Below, in pieces: positions 1 to 6,362 of a stretch of DNA of 16,042 nt. Both the position numbers and the translations under genes were made by a program. The DNA comes from Dehalococcoidia bacterium CG2_30_46_9 (lineage in GTDB: Bacteria > Chloroflexota > Dehalococcoidia > GIF9 > AB-539-J10), in NCBI GenBank assembly GCA_001873005.1, contig MNYE01000136.1:3707-19748 (forward strand). Reading direction: 5' to 3'. Position 1 is the stretch's first letter. Each line of letters opens with the position of its first letter. The notes under the pieces were generated by a model. That model had not been told where the DNA came from. It saw only the letters and a program-made list of their open reading frames with translations, and did no database searches.

Positions 1-33
1 TGTATTCTCGGCATAAGTCGCGAGGTCATCCAT
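1..33 (-). CDS. 2-oxoacid:ferredoxin oxidoreductase beta subunit, N-terminal fragment (cut by window edge)
   Basis: Only the first 11 codons are present, reading MDDLATYAENT before the window ends. The ATG lies two bases beyond the stop of the alpha subunit gene and is preceded by a strong AGGGAGG ribosome binding site (44-50). Beta subunits of this family bind thiamine pyrophosphate. They usually begin with a short leader followed by a W-C-P-G-C-G motif, which would come next outside the window. The identity rests on position directly after the gamma-alpha subunit gene and on the leader-like residues, so it is an inference. Confidence 0.6.
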   Translation of the reverse strand, partial: MDDLATYAENT

Positions 34-35
34 AC

Positions 36-1697
36 TTAAACTGCCTCCCTTAATTTATCCGCAAGTTCAATAGGGTCAAAGGGCCTGCCATCGTATTTCT
101 TAATAACTGTTCCTACATCAATGCCAGCCTTTTCCTTAAGCAATGCGGCAAATAACCCCGTGGAACTCTGCTCCACAACGACGGGCTTGCTACCTTCGTA
201 TCTTTCAAGTTCCCATACCGGTAGGGGCTCGACATATATTGGCTGTACAACCATAGCATCAATACCACCAACCTTTAGTGCTTCTAGAACACTCATCGTC
301 GTCGATCCATAGGTAAATATCACAAGACCCTTATCACCATATATGTTGACAGTATGCATCCCCTTCATATAGTCTACTATTGCTTCACCCTTTCTTTTTC
401 TCTTATCGTGCATCTTCGTGATTATTTCTGGTCTCTCCGAGGTTATGCCCATTTCATCATGCTCGTGACTGTTCCACTTAATCAATTCCTGGGACGGTGG
501 GAAAAGCAGCGGCGATACGCCGCTAGAGGTATCAAGATACCTACTATATCCAACACCTTTATGTATGAGTGGCTCTATCCATTTTGCTCCTTCCGGATTG
601 ATGTCCACGGTCATTCTGCTTTCAGACATGTGTTTTTCCGTGAGCAAAATTCCTGGTGTTTGAAACCTCCAAACTAGATTCATCATTTCTGCAGCGAGGA
701 AAAATGTCTCCTGAACAGTTCCGGGAGAGGCAACAATGCGGGGGAACTCGCCATGCCCCTGATTTATGGCAAATCTGAGGTCACCTTGCTCCGTGTAGGT
801 TGCCGCCCCTATGGATGGCCCTAGTCTTGAAGCAAGTACGCATAATACCGGGGCCTCTGACATCCCTGCCAGAGAAAAAGCCTCTTCCATCAGGGCAAAA
901 CCTCCTCCGCTACTGCCAACCATGACTCTGGCACCAGAAAATGCGGCACCAATTGCCATATTGATAACCGCAATCTCGTTCTCTGGATGTACTACCGCGA
1001 TACCAAGATCCTCATCATGGGCAGCGAGATAATGTAAGATGGAGGTGGTGGGTGTCATGGGATAAGAAAAATAAATGTCGAGTCCAGCAGCGCAGGCACC
1101 AAGAGCGATAGCTTCGTTTCCGCTGAGCAGAACCATCTCTCTATTGCCCTTTTCCAGGTGATATTTACCGCCAATCAACTTACGTGCCATATCGCATATC
1201 ACCATGGCGTATGCAATATTGTTCTGTGTGTCCTTTGGATATTCCCTTTCAATCAGGCTCTGCAAATTTTCTGTGTCAAAGTCTATTGCCGCCGCAAGTA
1301 TGGCAACCGCACCCAGACCAAGTCTCAAGCTTGGATTGGGATATTTCCTTGCCTCCGAAGTTAAAGCTATACCGATACCCTCCCAATCACCATCACCCAA
1401 AGCATCGGAGTTATAGACCAATGTGCCACCGCTGGCGAGATGTCCTTTATGTAATTCGTAACTCTTCTTATCCAGTGCCACAACTACATCGGCTTCCATA
1501 TAATGACTCGTAATCTCCCTCGTTGCCGTGCTTACTGCGGAAAAGTTATGTCCGCCAGTAATCAAGCTCTGATAGTCATCCATTTGAAAGGCGTATCGCC
1601 CAACATTAGCAAAAAGATTGGCGGCTACCGTTCCCGCCTTCCTGACTCCCTCACCTGCCTTTCCACCCACAATAAACGAAAATACATCTTTTCCCAT
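36..1697 (-). CDS. korA: 2-oxoacid:ferredoxin oxidoreductase, fused gamma-alpha subunit (KorA type)
   Basis: A 553-residue cytoplasmic subunit of an enzyme that oxidatively decarboxylates a 2-oxoacid to an acyl-CoA and reduces ferredoxin, or runs in reverse for CO2 fixation. The gamma domain comes first (about residues 5-175, with GGKAGEGV at 11-18). The alpha pyrimidine-binding domain follows (about 188-380, with SYPMTPTTSI at 211-220, the PENE acid around 239-241 and GSSGGGFALM at 261-270). A C-terminal transketolase-like domain closes the protein (about 455-545). This gamma-alpha fusion is typical of two-subunit 2-oxoglutarate or 2-oxoacid oxidoreductases. The start is backed by GAGGTG five bases upstream. 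A beta subunit gene begins two bases after the stop. The exact substrate (2-oxoglutarate, pyruvate or branched-chain 2-oxoacid) cannot be read from this subunit alone. Confidence 0.88.
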   Translation of the reverse strand: MGKDVFSFIVGGKAGEGVRKAGTVAANLFANVGRYAFQMDDYQSLITGGHNFSAVSTATREITSHYMEADVVVALDKKSYELHKGHLASGGTLVYNSDALGDGDWEGIGIALTSEARKYPNPSLRLGLGAVAILAAAIDFDTENLQSLIEREYPKDTQNNIAYAMVICDMARKLIGGKYHLEKGNREMVLLSGNEAIALGACAAGLDIYFSYPMTPTTSILHYLAAHDEDLGIAVVHPENEIAVINMAIGAAFSGARVMVGSSGGGFALMEEAFSLAGMSEAPVLCVLASRLGPSIGAATYTEQGDLRFAINQGHGEFPRIVASPGTVQETFFLAAEMMNLVWRFQTPGILLTEKHMSESRMTVDINPEGAKWIEPLIHKGVGYSRYLDTSSGVSPLLFPPSQELIKWNSHEHDEMGITSERPEIITKMHDKRKRKGEAIVDYMKGMHTVNIYGDKGLVIFTYGSTTMSVLEALKVGGIDAMVVQPIYVEPLPVWELERYEGSKPVVVEQSSTGLFAALLKEKAGIDVGTVIKKYDGRPFDPIELADKLREAV

Positions 1698-1810
1698 ACC
1701 AACACCTCAACCAATCCTTCTACAGTGTCCGAATCATGAGAAACCTTTCAAGCATCTCGGCACTGCGTGGAGCTTGCTCAAGACTATTCCAAGCTTTATT
1801 ATTTTTGTAG

Positions 1811-2911
1811 CTATAAACTAATTCGTTCCATGTCCTGGCCACAACAGACTAAGGTGCCGCCACCAACTTTGGTCACCGTCACTTCGTTCCCACAGACATT
1901 GCAGCGATATTTTTCGCCTATTTTTTTAACCCCCATTTTTGCCTCCTTTCCTTGTTCTTTATTACGCCTTTTGCAATTTTGCTTTGAGCGGGGAAATTTA
2001 TTTTCCAGCCTCTGCAGATAACGGTGAGCTTGAAGGGCAGCCTTAGCGCCTTCACCAGCCGCTACAACTATCTGCTTCTCGGGAACAGTGGTAACATCTC
2101 CAGCGGCAAAGAGTCCGGGAATACCAGTTTCGTTAGCGCAATTGACCTCGATTTCCCCAAGACGATTTAGCGGGATCATCCTCTTAAACGCCTCCGAATT
2201 GGGGATAAGCCCAATCTCAATAAAGACACCCCCAACCTCCAATTCCTTTTCTTGCTTGCTTTTTAAATCCCTTACTCTTACTCCCTCAACAAAGTCTTCC
2301 CCTTTTATCTCCAGCACTTCATGCTCCAGGAAGACAGTTAAGTTTTTCGCACCTTTTACTTTATCAATCAATATTGGGTCGCCGGTAAGAGGAGTCAGCG
2401 TTATTAAATAGACATGCTTGGCAATCTTAATCATGTCATCGGTGGCTTCCAAGGCTGAGTTGCCGCCTCCAATAACAGCTACATTCATACCGGCAAAGAG
2501 GGGACCATCGCAGACGGCACAATAAGTGACGCCTCTGGCCCTCAGTTTTTCTTCACCGGGAACATTTAGCGGGCGAGGGCGTTTGCCAGTAGCAATTATA
2601 GCTGCCTTAGCCTGGTATGTTTCATTTTTATCTGTCTTTGCTGCAAAGCCACCATCTATTTGGGACAAGTTGCTAACCATCCCCCCAATTTTCATTTCCA
2701 GGGGAAACTGTTTTACCTGTTCCTCAAATTTTTGCATTAGTTCAAGACCTTCGATGAACTGATAGCCCATATAATTTTCTATTCCCGCAGTCAAGTTAGG
2801 TTGCCCACCTATGTCTTTACTGATGAGCAAAGTCTTCAGTTTTTTGCGAGCAGCATAAACAGCAGCTGTCATCCCCGCCGGACCACCGCCAATAATCATC
2901 AAGTCGCACAT
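1811..2911 (-). CDS. AhpF-like thioredoxin reductase fused to a C-terminal desulforedoxin domain
   Basis: A 366-residue flavoprotein. Residues 1-305 are a low-molecular-weight thioredoxin reductase: FAD motif GGGPAG (8-13), redox pair CAVC (131-134), nucleotide-binding GGGNSA (148-153) and the C-terminal FAD motif AAGDV (269-273). The NADPH-selecting HRRxxxR segment is absent; LITLTPLTGDP stands there instead, as in NADH-using AhpF-like reductases. After a lysine/arginine-rich linker (about 306-325), residues 326-366 form a complete desulforedoxin with CxxC at 337/340 and CC at 356/357, the four-cysteine iron site. The linker contains its own perfect ribosome binding site and ATG, so the iron domain may also be made alone. 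The gene starts 11 bases after the glutaredoxin stop and probably shares its transcript. The likely role is passing electrons from NADH to the glutaredoxin and perhaps to peroxide or superoxide defence proteins. Confidence 0.85.
   Translation of the reverse strand: MCDLMIIGGGPAGMTAAVYAARKKLKTLLISKDIGGQPNLTAGIENYMGYQFIEGLELMQKFEEQVKQFPLEMKIGGMVSNLSQIDGGFAAKTDKNETYQAKAAIIATGKRPRPLNVPGEEKLRARGVTYCAVCDGPLFAGMNVAVIGGGNSALEATDDMIKIAKHVYLITLTPLTGDPILIDKVKGAKNLTVFLEHEVLEIKGEDFVEGVRVRDLKSKQEKELEVGGVFIEIGLIPNSEAFKRMIPLNRLGEIEVNCANETGIPGLFAAGDVTTVPEKQIVVAAGEGAKAALQAHRYLQRLENKFPRSKQNCKRRNKEQGKEAKMGVKKIGEKYRCNVCGNEVTVTKVGGGTLVCCGQDMERISL
1934..1949 (-). promoter_or_regulatory. Internal ribosome binding site and start codon for a 41-residue desulforedoxin
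   Basis: Within the thioredoxin reductase fusion the sequence AAAGGAGG (1942-1949) lies five bases before an in-frame ATG (1934-1936). Translation from it would give a 41-residue protein ending at 1811, the size of free-standing desulforedoxins (36-41 residues), starting MGVKKIGEKYRCNVC. Seen: a near-perfect Shine-Dalgarno at ideal spacing. Inferred: an ancestral separate gene whose upstream neighbour lost its stop codon, with both fused and free forms possibly made now. Confidence 0.6.
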
Positions 2912-2922
2912 TTCCGTTAAAC

Positions 2923-3165
2923 CTATTTTGGCAGGTTTAGTTTCTGCCTGAGCCAGTTCTCGTCAAAGCCGACTGTAATATCACCATCAATATCAATCAC
3001 AGGCACACCTAACTGCCCTGTTTTCTTAATCATCTCCTCTCGGGCATTCTTATCGCTGGCAACATCGAAATCTTGGAAGGGAATATTATTGGCTTTGAGA
3101 AATTCTTTTGCTCTGCGGCACCAGGGGCAGGTAAGGGTAGAATAGACTTTAACTTGCTTTGTCAT
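2923..3165 (-). CDS. Glutaredoxin-like thiol-disulfide protein (CPWC)
   Basis: An 80-residue thioredoxin-fold protein with the active site CPWC at 13-16, the cis-proline segment GVPV (53-56) and the family's GF-D/E ending (VGFDE, 65-69). It lacks the CPYC motif of classic glutathione-dependent glutaredoxins and resembles the NrdH/YruB group and the small clostridial glutaredoxin-like proteins that are reduced directly by a flavoprotein. The next gene, an AhpF-like reductase 11 bases downstream, is the obvious electron donor. AGGAG seven bases before ATG supports the start. Targets could be ribonucleotide reductase, peroxiredoxins or other disulfides; none is encoded here. Confidence 0.85.
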   Translation of the reverse strand: MTKQVKVYSTLTCPWCRRAKEFLKANNIPFQDFDVASDKNAREEMIKKTGQLGVPVIDIDGDITVGFDENWLRQKLNLPK

Positions 3166-3207
3166 CTTTTTCTCCTGAGTATTAAGCAGAGGCAGGGCAA
3201 AATTGGC

Positions 3208-3306
3208 TCATTTGGCCTTTGTCTCTTTCTTGGCCTCTTTGACCCTGACTTCGACCTTCTTTGGCTTAAGGAAAGAACCTTTGCCTATCATTAGCCGTAA
3301 ACACAC
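3208..3306 (-). CDS. Candidate 32-residue lysine-rich microprotein ahead of the glutaredoxin
   Basis: A short ORF between a good promoter and the glutaredoxin gene. From GTG at 3304-3306 it has AAGGGGG five bases upstream. An internal ATG at 3289-3291 would give 27 residues starting MIGKGSFLKPKK and then an alternating charged tail rich in Lys, Glu and Val. It ends 42 bases before the glutaredoxin start, so it could be the first gene of that transcript. I recognise no family. The support is ribosome binding site, position and promoter; against it stand its length and low-complexity composition. It could instead be untranslated leader. Confidence 0.35.
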   Translation of the reverse strand: MCLRLMIGKGSFLKPKKVEVRVKEAKKETKAK

Positions 3307-3353
3307 TTATACCCCCTTAGTCAAAGGTCGGGATGGAATAATTTCTTAGGAAT

Positions 3354-3382
3354 ATTATAGTCCAAAAAAGGGTGTGTCACAA
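3354..3382 (-). promoter_or_regulatory. Sigma-70-type promoter for the glutaredoxin/thioredoxin reductase transcript
   Basis: On the minus strand TTGTGA (3377-3382) is followed by exactly 17 bases and a perfect TATAAT (3354-3359). The predicted transcript would start near 3347, about 40 bases before the candidate microprotein and about 180 before the glutaredoxin. It lies just past a hairpin that follows the flavin reductase gene, consistent with a separate transcription unit. Confidence 0.6.
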
Positions 3383-3410
3383 CTCTGGGGTGGTGTTTCA
3401 GCAAAAGATT

Positions 3411-3433
3411 ACTGTCAGAGTTTTCTGACAAGT
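3411..3433 (-). terminator. Hairpin after the flavin reductase-rubredoxin gene, possible terminator
   Basis: ACTGTCAGA and TCTGACAAGT form a nine-pair stem with one bulged base around a four-base loop. It sits 20 bases after the flavin reductase stop and 29 bases before the next promoter. The U-tract is weak (TAATCTTTT on the minus strand), so termination may be inefficient. Confidence 0.4.
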
Positions 3434-3453
3434 TTTAGAGTACTGGGTTCCTC

Positions 3454-4137
3454 CTATCCTATTTTTTCGAACTGGCTCTTACTTGCCCCACAGACAGGAC
3501 ACACCCAGTCATCGGATATTTCCTCAAAAGGCGCCCCCGGCTTTATGCCACCATCAGGATCGCCCAGCTCAGGGTCATAAATGTAACCACAAACGGTACA
3601 TCGGTATTTTTCTGCTTTGACTACTTCTCTTTTCCCCTCAATATAACCGGGAGCTGTCTTGGGAGTAGTACCTCGTTTAACCTGGTGATAATAGGCATAG
3701 GTCATAGGTTCGCCTTCTTTAATGTTCTCTGCTCCTACCAGTTCCCCGATAAAAATAGTGTGGGTTCCCACATCCACATCTTGGATTACCTTGGCTTCCA
3801 GATAAGCCAGGGTATGGTCGAGCACTAATGGAGCTTTGGTTTCACCAAGTTCATAATTAATGCCCTCAAACTTATCTATGTCTCGGCCTGACTTGAAACC
3901 AAAGTGACCAACAAAGGAAAGAGGTGCATCTTGGGAGATAACCGAAGCTGTAAAGACTTTGCTTTTCATGATGAATTCATGGGTCAGGTTTTGTTTATTG
4001 ATGCTCACGGCAATGGTAGGTGGCTCGGAAGTAATCTGAAACACTGTATTAGCAATTTGCCCATTGACTCTGTTTCCCTTTCTGGAGCAAACTACATACA
4101 ATCCGTAGCTTAACTTATATAGTGCTTTGACATTCAT
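3454..4137 (-). CDS. Flavin reductase-rubredoxin fusion (high molecular weight rubredoxin type)
   Basis: A 227-residue protein. Residues 1 to about 160 form an FMN-binding flavin reductase domain with [12 protein letters not shown] at the N-terminus and the usual [11 protein letters not shown] segment. The last 50 residues are a full rubredoxin with CTVCGY (Cys 180/183) and CPVCGA (Cys 213/216). This matches the Hrb protein of acetogens, which transfers electrons from NAD(P)H through FMN to a rubredoxin iron and on to the flavodiiron oxygen/NO reductase FprA. No fprA lies here. Two adjacent ATGs exist; the second (4135-4137) stands six bases from GAGGAGG, the first only three, so the second is preferred. 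The gene begins 18-21 bases after sufB and probably shares its transcript. Confidence 0.85.
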   Translation of the reverse strand: MNVKALYKLSYGLYVVCSRKGNRVNGQIANTVFQITSEPPTIAVSINKQNLTHEFIMKSKVFTASVISQDAPLSFVGHFGFKSGRDIDKFEGINYELGETKAPLVLDHTLAYLEAKVIQDVDVGTHTIFIGELVGAENIKEGEPMTYAYYHQVKRGTTPKTAPGYIEGKREVVKAEKYRCTVCGYIYDPELGDPDGGIKPGAPFEEISDDWVCPVCGASKSQFEKIG

Positions 4138-4158
4138 CATTAGCCTCCTCTAGCCTGT

Positions 4159-5394
4159 TTACATGAGTTCCTTTTCACTCGCCTGAACTGCCCGCTCTAT
4201 TTCGGCGCTGAGCATTGATGGTAAACCCTCAATATCCACCCTGAGGAATCCCCTGACTATAGTGGCTGTAGCCTCAGCCCGGGTTAGCCCCCTACTCATG
4301 AGATACTCCACTTCTTCCTCGGCAATCTTTCCTATGGCTGCCTCATGGGATAAGTTAACACCAGCTACAGTACCTCTAAGCTCTGGTATAGCATGAATTA
4401 TTCCTTCCCCTGCTAAAATTAATCCGCGACATTCCAGATGACCTTTGACTTCCGGGCAGTTACCTTCTATATAGCCTCGGGAAGTAATAGTGCCACCGCT
4501 GGTAATAGCTCTAGCTATTATCTCTGTCTTCGACTCTCTGGCACGAAGGAAGACCCTGGAACCAACATCTATTGTTGAGCCAGAAGTTGCAATCAGAATG
4601 GTATTATATCTGGCAGTGCTATTTTCACCCATACACCAGGCTGTAGGATACATTTGCAATGAACGAACCGACTTTAAAATCACATAGTTGTTCATGAATA
4701 AACCATTTTCTTCAACAATAGCGCCAGTGCGGGGACGAACAGCTACCTTTGGTGTCCATCTGTGTATCATAGTAAAAGTGATTTTAGCTCCTTTCTTAAT
4801 ATAGAACTCGGTTATTCCTATGTGTAGTCCTGGCTCTTCTCTGAGACCGGTAGTGCATCCGGTGATAATATGCAATTCAGAACCTTCTTCAGCAATAATG
4901 ATATTGTGAACGTTCTGAGCTAAATTAGCCTTAGCTAGATAAAGGCAGGCTTGTACGGGATATGTTGTTTTGATGCCAGGCAAAGCTCTAATGAAATAGC
5001 CATCAGATTGATTAAGTTCAACATGGGCAGTATATTTGTCACTGTCTACAGGTACTGCCCGCCAATAATAATCTACTAGCCACTGGTATTTTTCTAGCGC
5101 TTCGCTAGTACTCATGACCTCAAGGCCCTCTTGTCTTCTGGAAAAATGAATTGGTGCATTGTCAACCTGAAGAAACGTTCCCGACCTTTGATTCATGTTA
5201 TCCAGAGTAACTCCTACTTCCATCATTTGCTCTTTGGTCTCAACAGGCAACTGTAATGGGTCATCTCGGTAAGGTTGTTCCTCAGCAGAACTAACATAAG
5301 ATTCTAAATCTAAGTCTTCCCCTAATAATGCTGGTTTAGCTGATGCTGCTTTAGCTTTGTCTATGTACTTGCTAGAAGATTTTACTTTATGCAT
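4159..5394 (-). CDS. sufB: SufB/SufD-family Fe-S scaffold (SMS-like SufB)
   Basis: A 411-residue beta-helix scaffold protein that builds Fe-S clusters with the SufC ATPase. The C-terminal half carries the conserved core: GHLECRGLI with Cys322 and SHEAAIGKIAEEE with Glu351. The Cys-to-Glu spacing of 29 residues equals that of Cys405 and Glu434 in E. coli SufB as I recall it, so this is a SufB-like rather than SufD-like copy. It is shorter than E. coli SufB (about 495). Its start overlaps the end of sufC by 13 bp and AAGGGGTG lies upstream. No sufD, sufS or sufU is nearby, which fits the two-gene minimal system (SmsC-SmsB) described in archaea and anaerobic bacteria. A desulfurase gene could lie elsewhere in the genome. 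Confidence 0.88.
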   Translation of the reverse strand: MHKVKSSSKYIDKAKAASAKPALLGEDLDLESYVSSAEEQPYRDDPLQLPVETKEQMMEVGVTLDNMNQRSGTFLQVDNAPIHFSRRQEGLEVMSTSEALEKYQWLVDYYWRAVPVDSDKYTAHVELNQSDGYFIRALPGIKTTYPVQACLYLAKANLAQNVHNIIIAEEGSELHIITGCTTGLREEPGLHIGITEFYIKKGAKITFTMIHRWTPKVAVRPRTGAIVEENGLFMNNYVILKSVRSLQMYPTAWCMGENSTARYNTILIATSGSTIDVGSRVFLRARESKTEIIARAITSGGTITSRGYIEGNCPEVKGHLECRGLILAGEGIIHAIPELRGTVAGVNLSHEAAIGKIAEEEVEYLMSRGLTRAEATATIVRGFLRVDIEGLPSMLSAEIERAVQASEKELM

Positions 5395-6116
5395 ATGCTA
5401 CACCCCTTGTAGCCCCTTTCCTTGATAGTTTTCAGGATTTCATGAGGATCACCCTCGCAAATTATCCGGCCATCAAGCATAACATAGCCGGTACGAGCGT
5501 TCACATAGTCTAGGATACCACCAGTATGGCTAATGATAAGCCCCATACATTTTCGCCTGTGTATTGGGCAATCTTTTTCCAGCAATTCATTTATCAGTCT
5601 ACCTATAAGGGCTATATTTACCAGGTCAACACCGGACTCAGGCTCATCCAGTAGAGTCAGTTCAGGTTTCTGAGCCAGTAGTTGCATTATCTCTGAGCGC
5701 TTTATCTCCCCTCCAGAAAACCCGTAATTTATATCCCTATCAAGAAATTCAACCAGGTCAGCTTTCCCAGCTAGTTGTCTGATAGTCTCGCCATCTTTGC
5801 GCTCTTTGAGACAGACGGCAACTATATCACGTGCTTTCACACCTCGCACCACCGGTGGCCGCTGAAAAGCCATGCCAATTCCCAAACGGGCTCTCTCATC
5901 CAGTGGCAATTTGGTTATGTCTTTTTCTTTGAAAACGATCTTGCCTTTGCTCACCTGATATCTGGGAAACCCCATAATTGCCATGAGCAGGGTGGTTTTC
6001 CCGCTGCCATTGGGACCGAAAAGGACACGGGTTTCACCTTTTTTAATTGTCATGTTGACATCGTGCAGAATTTCCTTACCCTCTATCGCTACGGTTAGCT
6101 CTTCGATCTCTAGCAT
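5382..6116 (-). CDS. sufC: Fe-S cluster assembly ATPase SufC
   Basis: A 244-residue ABC-type ATPase that drives cluster assembly on its SufB partner; it is cytosolic, not a transporter. Visible motifs are Walker A GPNGSGKT (34-41), Q-loop Gln85, the signature FSGGE (133-137), Walker B LTLLDEPE (153-160) and the H-loop His197. The start at 6116 is chosen because GGGGAGG lies four bases upstream and SufC proteins begin with MLEI-like residues. The open frame runs 34 codons further upstream, but that part covers the promoter and reads nothing like the family. The C-terminus GCSICIK holds two cysteines and overlaps sufB. This is the first gene of the minus-strand operon. Confidence 0.92.
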   Translation of the reverse strand: MLEIEELTVAIEGKEILHDVNMTIKKGETRVLFGPNGSGKTTLLMAIMGFPRYQVSKGKIVFKEKDITKLPLDERARLGIGMAFQRPPVVRGVKARDIVAVCLKERKDGETIRQLAGKADLVEFLDRDINYGFSGGEIKRSEIMQLLAQKPELTLLDEPESGVDLVNIALIGRLINELLEKDCPIHRRKCMGLIISHTGGILDYVNARTGYVMLDGRIICEGDPHEILKTIKERGYKGCSICIK

Positions 6117-6172
6117 ATTTCCTCCCCTGATATCCATGCCGACGATTTGCATCCTTAAGAATGCATTATTGC

Positions 6173-6201
6173 ATTGTGCCACAGTACTGTAGAATTGTAA
6201 A
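6173..6201 (-). promoter_or_regulatory. sufC promoter with a palindromic operator-like spacer
   Basis: TTTACA (6196-6201), a 17-base spacer and CACAAT (6173-6178) form a plausible sigma-70 promoter, with a start near 6166 and a leader of about 50 bases. The spacer contains the perfect 10-bp palindrome ACAGTACTGT (6181-6190). A second inverted repeat, ATGCA-N4-TGCAT (6161-6174), overlaps the -10 and the expected start. Both are well placed for repressor binding. They do not match the E. coli IscR type 1 consensus. Confidence 0.5.
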
Positions 6202-6230
6202 ACCGCAATCGCCACCAATCTTCTTGCCCC

Positions 6231-6245
6231 ATTTTATGATAAAAT
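6231..6245. repeat. AT-rich perfect palindrome in the sufC-dprA divergent region
   Basis: ATTTTATGATAAAAT has seven-base arms around a single G and lies between the divergent sufC and dprA genes. It could be a regulator site or a minor hairpin. No -10/-35 pair for dprA could be tied to it. Confidence 0.4.
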
Positions 6246-6268
6246 GCATGCAACTACAGAGCCATCCT

Positions 6269-6327
6269 TGTTACCCTGAGCGAAGCGAAGGGTCTCGGAG
6301 ATTCTTCGCCTTTGGCTCAGAATGACA
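6269..6327. repeat. Dispersed imperfect palindromic element (TGTTACCCTGAG...GAATGACA)
   Basis: A 59-bp imperfect inverted repeat. The left arm TGTTACCCTGAGCGAAGCGA is a variant of the reverse complement of the right end, which reads TTCTTCGCC-TTTGGCTCAGAATGACA in parts. The TG...CA ends, the GCGAAGCGAAG core and the length relate it to the element at 14999-15063. It lies 35 bases before the chosen dprA start and could form a hairpin in the dprA leader. It has no coding capacity and is likely a non-autonomous miniature element. Confidence 0.7.
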
Positions 6328-6362
6328 GCAGGGTGAGTAGTTACAAATGCATATTATTTATA

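Noticed and set aside
1698..1810. Possible small gene or promoter between the thioredoxin reductase and korA genes
   Set aside because: Only an 11-codon ORF without a good ribosome binding site and no convincing -35/-10 pair were seen.
6117..6218. N-terminal extension of SufC by 34 codons
   Set aside because: It overlaps the promoter, is unlike SufC N-termini, and a GGGGAGG site stands before the internal ATG.
6312..6362. TTG start for dprA giving 17 extra residues
   Set aside because: It begins inside a dispersed repeat and the family N-terminus starts at the GTG at 6363.
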